DNA of 64,000 nt from Pontibacillus salicampi. GTDB lineage: Bacteria > Bacillota > Bacilli > Bacillales > BH030062. Below are positions 8,925 to 16,512 of the stretch, piece by piece. The position numbers and the translations under genes are program-made. The DNA is taken from contig NZ_JBHLTP010000005.1 in the NCBI RefSeq assembly GCF_042434395.1, positions 90,067 to 154,066 on the forward strand. Reading direction: 5' to 3'. The notes beneath the pieces were generated by a model, which made no database searches, was not told the origin of the DNA, and saw only the letters and a program-made list of their open reading frames with translations. Every line of letters starts with the position of its first letter. Within the stretch, counting starts at the first letter, position 1.

Positions 8925-9464
8925 CTACTTCATTCCTAAAAACTCTTTAAAAGCCCCAACATAGCTTTTGGATACCTCTACTTCTTTTTTGGAGTGACCA
9001 AACTGAAGCAGTAATCTGCGATTAAACCACGGTATGATTTTGACTACGGCATCTATATTTACGATGAAGGATCTGCTTACTTTAACAAAACGGTCACTTG
9101 GTAAACGAGCCTCCAATTGAAACAGTCTTTCCTTTAGTCGGAATACTTCATCAGCTGTATGACAATGAACATAGGAATCCATTGCTTCCAAATATAATAT
9201 GTCTTCCTGATGGATGACGTAATATTCCTCCTCTATCATCCCTACCATTTTAGAGCTAGCTGAGGTAGCTACAAGGTTGGGCAACATGCGCACTACGTCC
9301 TCTATGCGATTTGGGTCAAAGACTATACATGGTAAAAAACCATGATGGAGCCCCTCTTGAACCAAGTACACATCCGCATTGGTGTACATTTCTATTCCAA
9401 GTGCCTTACACTTTTCCACTAGTTCCTGCCGAATTTGATTATCACATACTAGACCTAATTTCAT
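8925..9464 (-). CDS. LytTR-family DNA-binding transcriptional regulator
   Basis: 179 residues. The C-terminal 100 residues form a LytTR domain (E-D-I-L-Y-L-E-A near 92, F-V-K-V-S-R-S-F-I-V-N near 128-138, then the I-I-P-W-F-N-R-R strand). The first 75 residues are not a recognisable receiver domain: no phosphoacceptor aspartate in a usual setting. Such one-component LytTR proteins usually autoregulate together with a membrane partner, here the DUF3021-like gene 7 nt downstream. The gene starts 9 nt after the nitrilase-like gene, so the three are an operon. Confidence 0.88.
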   Translation of the reverse strand: MKLGLVCDNQIRQELVEKCKALGIEMYTNADVYLVQEGLHHGFLPCIVFDPNRIEDVVRMLPNLVATSASSKMVGMIEEEYYVIHQEDILYLEAMDSYVHCHTADEVFRLKERLFQLEARLPSDRFVKVSRSFIVNIDAVVKIIPWFNRRLLLQFGHSKKEVEVSKSYVGAFKEFLGMK

Positions 9465-9473
9465 TACAACTCC

Positions 9474-10937
9474 TTACGAGATACGTCTTCTCTTCTTTGA
9501 ACGATATATAAATAGGAATGAAAGCATCAATGTCATTATAATACACCCTATGAAATATTTCCCCCACGAGGAATAGGCTGTAGCGATTCCACTAGTAGAT
9601 ACGTGGCCTCTCATCACCCAGTGGTCTGTGGTGAAATGATCCATCTTAACGAGCGTTTGCCCTTTGTAATCTGCTATCATAGACATACCATTAACCGTCT
9701 GGGTAATCACATTCGCACCATTTTCGATCCCTCTGAAATTTCCAACGATGGTATGATAAGGAGATATCTCTTTCCAGTCTGCTGAGGGTATAAACAAAAG
9801 ATCCACATCTTGCTCTCCTATTTGATCCACCACAGTAGGGAAATCCTTATCCCAGCAAATAATTCCTGCCATTCTCCCATATTCCGTATCAACAAAAGGA
9901 ATGGTTTTCTCCCCCTCCACTGTTTTTTCGACTATATTCCCACCATACTTATAATGCTCTAGGGCAACCTCACCATCAGAATCAATAATATACAGTACAT
10001 TCTCGTTGGGATTCTCCTTCTCCGTAAAGATGTACGGCACCGTCACTATATACACACCCCACCGCTCAGCAACCTCCCCTAACCGCTGTAGATACGCTTC
10101 TTTCTGTGCTTCATCAATTACGACCACCCCTTCTGCATGATGAATGATGTTTGCTCCAGTTCTAGCCTCCGCTTCTGTTTGGTTTATGACCTGCTCCATC
10201 CTTTCCTCCGCCTTTTGGAGAAAACTTTCTTCCTCCTTACTGTGTAAGCTGAAAATCTCCAGCACTTCCCCATCTGTGCGATCAATAGTGTGGAGGCCTG
10301 ATACAAGAACAGTGTCTTCTTCAATGGTGTGATTTACCCTTATCCCTCCCCACGTCACCAACAGCATTAAGGCTGCACCCGTAACAAGCGCTACCTTTCT
10401 TTTTGAAACACCAGGAGCTGATAAACTTAACCAATAGACGATAGATGCAGTCCATATAATTAGAAACGTAATCCCTGTCACCCCTACAACAGAAGCAACC
10501 TGTGCCACAGCTAAAAATTCATGCTGAGAATAGCCAAGCACTCCAAAGGTTCCAAATGGATTAACATACACATTAAGATAATCCAGAAGTGTGTACACAC
10601 AAGGTAGAAATAATGTTGCTACAAACGAGTGTGTTCTTTGATATACTACCTTTTGCAGTACAAAAGGAATCGCATACATAGCTCCAGCAAGCGCTGGAAC
10701 ATATTCAAATAGAGGAATTGGCAAGCTCGGCAACATCTTATGAAAACTCAGCTGGTTCCCAATCGCCATCACCAAAGTCAAGCTAACCAAGGCTATCCTC
10801 CAACCCATGTCCCTAATCGCAAACAAAAATATGACTGGAAACAGCCAAGCTGCAGGAGCTAATAGGAACCTCCCATTGCTTAATGCCATGAATAACCCAC
10901 CTACCCCCAACAACACCAACATTTGATACCACTTCAT
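9474..10937 (-). CDS. Apolipoprotein N-acyltransferase-like membrane protein (nitrilase domain)
   Basis: 487 residues from the ATG at 10937, which follows AAGGGAGTGG; an upstream in-frame start lacks such a site. Six or so membrane helices occupy residues 1-210 and the rest is a carbon-nitrogen hydrolase domain, the architecture of Lnt. Candidate triad: Glu in H-H-A-E-G, Lys in H-Y-K-Y-G-G, and Cys in G-I-I-C-W-D-K-D-F-P; these flanks differ from the canonical W-P-E and I-C-Y-E of Lnt. A final helix and R-S-K-K-R-R-R tail anchor the C-terminus. Most Bacillaceae do not use classical Lnt, so the acyl acceptor is uncertain. It heads an operon with LytTR and DUF3021-like genes. Confidence 0.75.
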   Translation of the reverse strand: MKWYQMLVLLGVGGLFMALSNGRFLLAPAAWLFPVIFLFAIRDMGWRIALVSLTLVMAIGNQLSFHKMLPSLPIPLFEYVPALAGAMYAIPFVLQKVVYQRTHSFVATLFLPCVYTLLDYLNVYVNPFGTFGVLGYSQHEFLAVAQVASVVGVTGITFLIIWTASIVYWLSLSAPGVSKRKVALVTGAALMLLVTWGGIRVNHTIEEDTVLVSGLHTIDRTDGEVLEIFSLHSKEEESFLQKAEERMEQVINQTEAEARTGANIIHHAEGVVVIDEAQKEAYLQRLGEVAERWGVYIVTVPYIFTEKENPNENVLYIIDSDGEVALEHYKYGGNIVEKTVEGEKTIPFVDTEYGRMAGIICWDKDFPTVVDQIGEQDVDLLFIPSADWKEISPYHTIVGNFRGIENGANVITQTVNGMSMIADYKGQTLVKMDHFTTDHWVMRGHVSTSGIATAYSSWGKYFIGCIIMTLMLSFLFIYRSKKRRRIS

Positions 10938-11084
10938 CCCAACCACTCCCTTTCCTTGATACTTTGAGTATAGAAGGATAGGCGGCTGGTGGCTTGTTGT
11001 TGATGGCAGAAGGGACAGAAAGGGAGGTAAGGAGGACAATTGGAGGAGTGACTTTTAGTTTATTCAAACGCTTTATATAGAGTA

Positions 11085-11116
11085 AAACGTCTATCTTCAG
11101 TTGGAGATAGACGTTT
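11085..11116. other. Perfect hairpin in a divergent promoter region
   Basis: AAACGTCTATCT and AGATAGACGTTT flank an 8-nt loop. Neither side has a T-tract, and the element lies between two divergent genes, so it could be an operator or an RNA element of the gene at 11239 rather than a terminator. Confidence 0.5.
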
Positions 11117-11238
11117 CAGAATAATTGAAGTGTACTCTTCTAAACAATATGTGCTATATTAATTTTATGAAAATGGTAATATAGCATCATTTAAACTTGT
11201 TTTTCCATTAAAAATTAAGCAATAAGGAGGGTGAAGAA

Positions 11239-11916
11239 ATGTTAAAGATTTCTAGTTGGAAAATAACAGTAAAGCGAAAAGGGGTTACAAAGAGTGTAGC
11301 AATATGGTTTTTGGCGTTCACTTTTATTTTTACTAAAATCTTGAATAATATTGCAGATAAAGAGTTAACTAAACTGTTGAATACTAATAATCAAACAATT
11401 TATACATATAATTATTCAGTTGGCCCTTCGGGTCTATTACTTGCGATTCCTGCTGCATTATTTAGTATGTTGATTACTATAGGATTGCTTAAATTAAGAG
11501 ATAGATTTTTCCCAAGTTTAACTACACTCAAGGTAATAGTATTTCTACTAAAACTGATTAAATTATTGGGAAAAGGAGTATTAAAGCTACTTGTCGATGT
11601 GGGTTATTCTGTATTTGTCATTCCTAGTATTTTTTCTGATAGTGGAAGTCGCTCTTCTTCTAAAGGAGGTGGTTCTCCTTATAGAGGGGACGTTTCTGGC
11701 GGAGGTTCGAGCAATTCGAATAATGAGAGGGAATTAAAAAATAATGCACAATGGCAGGCAAGACAAAAGCAAAAAGAAGCCGATTATGCTTGGAAGCATG
11801 CAGGAAAGCAAGCCCAACATAATGTCAACACGCATCACTTCAACAACAGAGTCAATAGGGCGAATTTAAAGCAACACGAAGCTAATGAAGCTGCTAAAAG
11901 AGCTCGAAACCTATAG
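11239..11916 (+). CDS. Unrecognised membrane protein with Gly/Ser linker and His/Asn-rich tail
   Basis: 225 residues, not recognised. A basic N-terminus leads into hydrophobic stretches at about 20-38, 62-85 and 98-135; a Gly/Ser-rich linker follows (about 135-163, with G-G-G-S and S-G-G-G-S-S-N-S-N-N); then a highly charged, Gln/Asn/His/Lys-rich helix to the end (Q-A-R-Q-K-Q-K-E-A, N-H-H-F-N-N-R-V-N-R-A). AAGGAGG sits 9 nt before the ATG. Codon use looks A+T-rich like the island to its right. Stands alone between the nitrilase-like operon and an IS256 remnant; could be a secretion substrate or small membrane scaffold, but no function is supported. Confidence 0.6.
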   Translation: MLKISSWKITVKRKGVTKSVAIWFLAFTFIFTKILNNIADKELTKLLNTNNQTIYTYNYSVGPSGLLLAIPAALFSMLITIGLLKLRDRFFPSLTTLKVIVFLLKLIKLLGKGVLKLLVDVGYSVFVIPSIFSDSGSRSSSKGGGSPYRGDVSGGGSSNSNNERELKNNAQWQARQKQKEADYAWKHAGKQAQHNVNTHHFNNRVNRANLKQHEANEAAKRARNL

Positions 11917-11990
11917 TTGCGTTGTTATCCTTCTGCACATGCAATGTTCACAGTTCAAGAGCTATATTCTTCACAAAATAGAAGGAAAAA

Positions 11991-12158
11991 ATGCTGTCTG
12001 TTCTTCAAGAATATACAACGAACATTATTGAGCGTACCATGAAGGAGATTAAGATACGATCCAAAACCATGAACAGGTTGCCTGGCGAACAAGCAGCTGA
12101 AAAGATCGTTTACCTTCAAGCAAAGGAGTACAATGACAAATGGTCGAACCGTAATTGA
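11991..12158 (+). pseudogene. IS256-family transposase, C-terminal remnant
   Basis: A 55-codon frame whose product contains I-E-R-T-M-K-E-I-K-I-R-S-K-T-M-N, L-P-G-E-Q-A-A-E-K-I-V-Y-L-Q and Y-N-D-K-W-S, the well-known C-terminal signature of IS256-type (MULE-like) transposases. The catalytic part is absent and the frame stops directly after K-W-S-N-R-N, short of the usual end. No terminal inverted repeat is evident. It marks old IS activity at the left edge of the accessory island. Confidence 0.85.
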
Positions 12159-12458
12159 AGCGTGACATCCAGAAATAAGATGTAGTAGTATTTACCTTAA
12201 ACAAACTATTGATGGTTTAATTTGCTTACACTTTGAAATGTAATCTTAATGGAAAACGATTAGTATATCTGCCCCCCCCACTATAATGTAATTTCCCCAT
12301 TTCTTGTTGAAGATAATTGGGAAGGGTGATTTTTGAGAATTTCATTGCATAATTGAAACCCAAGACCTAATTTTCACCAGAACCTCATCCCTATAGTAAT
12401 AATTTGTTTTATAATCCACAATTATGGTTAAAGCAAAAATATAAAAATTTATATAGAG
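12159..12458. other. Non-coding A+T-rich stretch after the IS256 remnant
   Basis: I see no gene here. It holds a run of eight C residues at 12272-12279 and no hairpin with a T-tract convincing enough to call as the terminator of the 580-codon gene that ends at 12459. Confidence 0.5.
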
Positions 12459-14201
12459 CTAATATGGTTTATATTCTGCTGTAAACTTAATAGATGACCA
12501 GCCATGTTTTGCTCCCTTACTGAACTTAGCTCTCATACTAAGCTGTTCACTCCAATTGTTCCAATATAAGGTGTTTTGTATATTTGTAGGATCTTGTACT
12601 GAAACTACTATTTCACTATTAATTTCTGAGTGTTGCTTGCATACGCTAATATTATCTTTATAGTATGTAACAACCATCAACGCTTCACCTAGTAAATTTT
12701 CTACCCCTTGTTTCAATTGCATCTGATCAGCGCTTATCAAACTCACTCCTAATTCCTTTGAAATCTCTTCTAGGCTTTCTGATCGATTTAATTGGTATGT
12801 CTCAAACTTTTCTTTTACTTCATCGTTAACACTTTGCATACTGCCTATATTAAAGTAGTCTTCACCCAGAATAGTACCAATCCCTGGATTTTTCGTAGTG
12901 ATCTTGCTTCCTTTCTTCGCAATTGCTTTCAAGGATATCTTTTCTGATATGTAATTCCCTCCATTTACACGTAGCAATAGCTTAATATCCCCTGTGTCTA
13001 ACTTGTTAAGCAGATAGCTATCGGGAACTAACTCTATCTCTTCGATTAGATAACTTCCATATTTAGCATTTAAATAATCTGATATTATTGGAATTATTGT
13101 ACCAGTAGATGCAAATAATTCTTCTAGAGTTTCTTGCTTTATCGATTGATAATAGCGCTCAAGTAATTTAATACATTCATTGAACTCAGCTTGTCTAATA
13201 CTTTGAAACTCCTCTAAGAAATAGTAATAAGAAATAGCTTCATGACATTTCCCAACAGCATTACTATCATTTTTCTTTACATCGTGTCTATGTTTAGTAA
13301 TTATGTTCCGCAAACCTTTTTTGGTGAGATAGTTTTGGTGAACGCTTGAAGAAGTCGGATTAAATATTTCATAGCTTACAGCAAGTTTAATAGAAGATAC
13401 TGGATTGGATTCAAATTTAAACCTTAAAGTAACCCCTACTTGACCAAACCTAACCCCTACAATATTCTTACCTTTCTTATATAGATGAATATCGTTAAAA
13501 TCCGGTTCTCGTAAATCGAGTTTTTCAACACTAATGTCTTTACGCCTTTTAACTACCGGCTCATAATACTTAGTAATAATTGTTATTTCATCACTCATCA
13601 ATAATCTATTGTAAGCATGTTGAAGTTTATGGCTCCTAAGATTATATGACTCCTTTAACAACTCAAAACAAGTTTCTCTTAAACTGTATAAGAAAGTTTC
13701 TCTAGCTTCATTAGAAATACCTGAAGAAAATGTCGGAAAATGAGTAGCTACTAATCTTTTTAACTCCTTAGTACTTTGAATATAATGATCCTCTCCAATT
13801 TTATAAGTAACCAATTCGTTTAAGAATTCGTTATAGTATTTTTCTAACTTAGAATTAAATATGTCTTGTAAGTCCTTGGAGAGAAAATACTTTTCAAAAA
13901 AACTCTTTGCCCCTAAGTTTTTTTGCTGGATTTGAGCTCCTTTTTTAATTTTAAAAAGGTTTACGTTAATGGTTTCTCCGTTATGTAGTATTAAGGTAAC
14001 ATCACTTTCCTGATCAGGTATAGAAAATTCGAATTTTGAATAAGCATACTTAATTTCGGGATAAAGTTCTCTAATGTATTCTACTGTTTTAGATACAGTC
14101 ATTGGAAATTCTTGCAATGAGTGATTCTGCAATGAAATTAAAAGGGCTCGATGCACATCTTTCACATGCTCGTCTCCTAGTTCTCTTGGACCCTTGCTCA
14201 T
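12459..14201 (-). CDS. Putative type II restriction endonuclease with duplicated PD-(D/E)XK-like core
   Basis: 580 residues, not assignable by name. Residues 314-322 (N-A-V-G-K-C-H-E-A) resemble the glutamate-bearing first helix of PD-(D/E)XK nucleases; residues 404-426 (G-D-I-K-L-L-L ... S-E-K-I-S-L-K-A) give the Asp405 and Lys425 strand pair, followed by K-x-T-T-K-N-P-G-I-G. A similar block lies near the N-terminus: D67-V-T-L-I-L ... N-L-F-K84, then K-G-A-Q-I-Q-Q-K-N-L-G-A-K-S. The two align along about 40 residues, implying an internal duplication. Start follows GGGGAGGTGG. It is the next gene after a HaeIII-like cytosine methyltransferase on the same strand, so a cognate nuclease is the natural reading; a non-nuclease specificity or effector protein remains possible. 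Confidence 0.5.
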   Translation of the reverse strand: MSKGPRELGDEHVKDVHRALLISLQNHSLQEFPMTVSKTVEYIRELYPEIKYAYSKFEFSIPDQESDVTLILHNGETINVNLFKIKKGAQIQQKNLGAKSFFEKYFLSKDLQDIFNSKLEKYYNEFLNELVTYKIGEDHYIQSTKELKRLVATHFPTFSSGISNEARETFLYSLRETCFELLKESYNLRSHKLQHAYNRLLMSDEITIITKYYEPVVKRRKDISVEKLDLREPDFNDIHLYKKGKNIVGVRFGQVGVTLRFKFESNPVSSIKLAVSYEIFNPTSSSVHQNYLTKKGLRNIITKHRHDVKKNDSNAVGKCHEAISYYYFLEEFQSIRQAEFNECIKLLERYYQSIKQETLEELFASTGTIIPIISDYLNAKYGSYLIEEIELVPDSYLLNKLDTGDIKLLLRVNGGNYISEKISLKAIAKKGSKITTKNPGIGTILGEDYFNIGSMQSVNDEVKEKFETYQLNRSESLEEISKELGVSLISADQMQLKQGVENLLGEALMVVTYYKDNISVCKQHSEINSEIVVSVQDPTNIQNTLYWNNWSEQLSMRAKFSKGAKHGWSSIKFTAEYKPY

Positions 14202-14278
14202 AGCTCCACCTCCCCACTATAATTATAATATATCCTGCTAAAAATTGAACAATAAACAAAAAACTAGTCTTCATAAAG

Positions 14279-14308
14279 AAGTACGATACTATTTTTAGTA
14301 TCGTACTT
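14279..14308 (-). other. Perfect hairpin between the methyltransferase and its partner gene
   Basis: AAGTACGATACT / AGTATCGTACTT with a short A/T loop, 27 nt after the methyltransferase stop and about 80 nt before the next start codon. There is no T-run on either side beyond a short one, so it may act as a weak attenuator, a processing site or an operator separating methyltransferase from nuclease expression. Confidence 0.55.
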
Positions 14309-14334
14309 CGTAAAAGATGATTAAAATCAAATAG

Positions 14335-15609
14335 TTATAATAAACTTACTTGTTGCACGTGTTCTTCATCTAATTTTCTATTTCTAATCCTCTTTATTGC
14401 CCACTCTGTTATAGGGTCTGCAACTGCTTTAGCCATTAAAACCGGCACAGCATTACCTATTTGCTTATATTGCTTATCTAATCGCCCATTTTCTGATGTT
14501 TTAGAGTTACCACCGGCGCTAAACTCAAACCAATCTGGAAAGGTTTGTATTCTTGCAATTTCTCTTACTGATAACCTTCTATGATTTTCTTCTCCATCAG
14601 GTAATATCCACTGATCTGTGCCTACTTTCACCATAGAAGCCCCATCCGGATGAAGTGGGGCTTGTCTTCCAGATGCCTGTATTGTAAAGCTCTGGTCATC
14701 CCAACTTTTTTTGCGGTTACGTGACAAATAAATGGAAGAGAAAGAACCTGTAAAATAAGGTCCTGGCTTCTCTCTTAAATCCCCTATTGCATCTTCCAAA
14801 GTAACATATGGTTTTAGTCCTTCAGCATCTCCATGCGTAGGTTCTGGAAATTCATATTGGAAATCAATTCCCTTTTTCACCCCAACAATAATTACACGCT
14901 CTCTAACCTGAGGCACACCATAATCTCTCGAATTAATAAGTTTAAATTTTACATTGTAGCCAGCTGATGAGAAATCTTCAATTATTTGTTTCATTACTTC
15001 ACCTTTACCTAATGTCATTAAACCTTTTACATTCTCAGCCACAAAGATTTCAGGTTGTGATTGCATAATGCACCTTATAAAGTGAATATATAAGAAGTTT
15101 CTATCATCATCAACTAATCTTGGTCCAGCTCCACTAAAACCTGGGCATGGAAATCCACCTATAACCATATCTGTTTTTGGAAAATACTTTACTTTCCTAA
15201 TGTCTTTTTCATGTTGAAAGGCCGTATTAAGAAAGTTTTTTCTATATGAGGCGTTAGCTTCCTTAAATAAGTCATTAGTATATATAGTATGGAATACGCT
15301 CTTTTGCCTAATTTCATCATATTCATTACCATCTTTGAATGCATTCATTGCCTTTTCTTTTCCAACCATACCTTCCAAACCGGATAATTCAAACCCTAAA
15401 TCTAATCCACCACAACCAGAGAATAAACTTATCACATTAAACTTATCTTTTTTATATTCTGTGGTTTCTAATACATCTATATCATCTTCGTCTTCATAAA
15501 TCCTTGACGTTTCTTCTTCTATTTTTTCTAGTAGTATATTTTTAACATCTTCTGATGTGTAATCTGATGTAGGTCTATATTTTCCACGACCTCTTTCTTC
15601 AATTTTCAT
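14335..15609 (-). CDS. DNA (cytosine-5) methyltransferase, HaeIII-like specificity predicted
   Basis: 424 residues. Conserved m5C-methyltransferase motifs: I, F-S-G-C-G-G (63-68); IV, G-G-F-P-C-P-G-F-S with catalytic Cys155; VI, E-N-V (192-194); VIII, Q-V-R-E-R (234-238); IX, R-L-S-V-R-E-I-A-R; X, G-N-A-V-P (385-389). The target-recognition segment 286-328 closely follows M.HaeIII (Y-F-x-G-S, S-R-N-R, Q-A-S-G-R-Q, L-H-P), and Ile293, Arg297, Arg299 and Arg315 keep the spacing of the M.HaeIII base-contacting residues Ile221, Arg225, Arg227 and Arg243. Predicted target GGCC, inner C. An acidic 55-residue N-terminal extension is unusual. GGGAGGTC precedes the ATG. Likely protects against the product of the next gene. 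Confidence 0.95.
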   Translation of the reverse strand: MKIEERGRGKYRPTSDYTSEDVKNILLEKIEEETSRIYEDEDDIDVLETTEYKKDKFNVISLFSGCGGLDLGFELSGLEGMVGKEKAMNAFKDGNEYDEIRQKSVFHTIYTNDLFKEANASYRKNFLNTAFQHEKDIRKVKYFPKTDMVIGGFPCPGFSGAGPRLVDDDRNFLYIHFIRCIMQSQPEIFVAENVKGLMTLGKGEVMKQIIEDFSSAGYNVKFKLINSRDYGVPQVRERVIIVGVKKGIDFQYEFPEPTHGDAEGLKPYVTLEDAIGDLREKPGPYFTGSFSSIYLSRNRKKSWDDQSFTIQASGRQAPLHPDGASMVKVGTDQWILPDGEENHRRLSVREIARIQTFPDWFEFSAGGNSKTSENGRLDKQYKQIGNAVPVLMAKAVADPITEWAIKRIRNRKLDEEHVQQVSLL

Positions 15610-15746
15610 AACAGAAGACCTCCCTCTTGAAAAACATTATAACACTACTATTAAAATAAGGCCACTCTAACATCTCTATTATGAAAAGTTAAAAAAAATA
15701 AGATAATTCATTAATAGCCAGCTCAGTGGACTATTAAAATTTAAAA

Positions 15747-16040
15747 ATCGAATAGGAGGAGGCGACTAACCTCCGTCCTCTCACACCACCGAGCGTACGG
15801 GTCCGTACTCGGCGGTTTCCTTACGGTTGACGTAAAAATTTATATCGTTGCGATAAACTACGAAGTCCTAAACGATTCCAACAGGAATTGTTTAGGGTTT
15901 TATTTAGTATTGGGCTATTAGCTATACGCCAATAGTCCTTCCTTGAGTTTGCCCACTCGTGTGCTTTCCTCTTCGGAACACCCAAATGGATTAACTTCCT
16001 TTTCTTTGTTTTAGGGAGTTTATATATACAAACGAAGTTT
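15747..16040 (-). mobile_element. Group II intron, 3' remnant (IEP tail plus domains V and VI)
   Basis: On the minus strand, after the truncated intron-protein frame, a domain V hairpin (about 15787-15815) pairs CCGCCGAGTACG with CGTACGCTCGGTGG, with a 2-nt bulge; the CGC triad is that of bacterial class C introns. Domain VI follows (GGAGG-TTAGTCG-CCTCC) and the element ends near 15747 in TATTCGAT. The 5' exon junction, domains I-IV and most of the protein are gone; the break at about 16030-16045 abuts an IS21 remnant. Class C introns normally sit behind transcription terminators. Confidence 0.85.
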
Positions 16041-16057
16041 GAACATTCTGACCTCAA
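15821..16057 (-). pseudogene. Group II intron reverse transcriptase/maturase, C-terminal remnant
   Basis: The encoded 78 residues contain K-A-H-E-W-A-N-S-R-K-D-Y-W-R-I-A and L-G-L-R-S-L-S-Q-R-Y-K-F-L-R, the universal C-terminal end of LtrA-type intron-encoded proteins. Reverse transcriptase motifs and most of the maturase domain are missing, so it is dead. Homology starts only around the C-I-Y-K-L segment; the first few codons read through foreign sequence from the neighbouring IS21 piece. Confidence 0.88.
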
Positions 16058-16236
16058 GTAAAAGTCCAGAGAAATGGGGGCATTTAATTAGCGATCACGA
16101 GATTTCGTTAGCAATTTCAGACCGTTTACTCCATCGTGTGGAACTTATTCATGGCGGAGAGAATGAGGAGAGTCATTGTATGAAAAATAGAAAAAGCATA
16201 TTTTCAGCAGAGGCTGGTACATTTGAGTGGCTGTGA
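16039..16236 (+). pseudogene. istB: IS21-family IstB helper ATPase, C-terminal remnant
   Basis: The frame reads T-S-S-K-S-P-E-K-W-G-H-L, then A-I-S-D-R-L-L-H-R-V-E-L-I-H and M-K-N-R-K-S-I-F, matching the C-terminal end of IstB ATPases of IS21-type elements. Walker motifs and the partner transposase istA are absent. It is oriented opposite to the flanking genes and its 5' edge coincides with the broken end of the group II intron, so one element inserted in or recombined with the other. Confidence 0.85.
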
Positions 16237-16336
16237 TCAGAAGTGTAAAGGGGAAACGAGAAAAAAGTGTAAAATTCGACTTGAGTGTCTACACACTTCT
16301 TCTAAACCAGGTAATTTCTTGTTAAAATGCATGCGG

Positions 16337-16398
16337 ACGCAACTCCTATTTATATTTGTTTCTGGAAATTTAAGTATAGTGGGTATAGGAGTTTGCGT
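16337..16398. repeat. Inverted repeat in the IS21/intron scar
   Basis: Arms ACGCAACTCCTAT (16337-16349) and ATAGGAGTTTGCGT (16385-16398) flank about 35 nt, and a T-rich run follows on the plus strand. It may be a left-over IS end or a weak terminator; no gene is visible between 16237 and 16512. Confidence 0.5.
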
Positions 16399-16446
16399 TT
16401 ATTTTTTTGCTTAAATCTTCAGAGACCCTAACAAATATTGTAGAGC

Positions 16447-16497
16447 CAAAAGAAAAGCAGGAATCCTTTATTACCAGGTCCCTGCTTTTCTTTTTTG
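16447..16497 (-). terminator. Terminator of the three-gene ATPase operon
   Basis: AAAAGAAAAGCAGG pairs with CCTGCTTTTCTTTT across about 19 nt; T-rich on both sides. It lies 16 nt past the stop of the 253-codon gene on the minus strand. Confidence 0.75.
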
Positions 16498-16512
16498 ATT
16501 ACTCTAGTATCT

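Noticed and set aside
12276..14223. Shared 12-mer CCCCACTATAAT on both sides of the 580-codon gene as possible direct repeats of an insertion
   Set aside because: Identical 12-mers are expected many times by chance in 64 kb of A+T-rich sequence, and no longer match flanks them.
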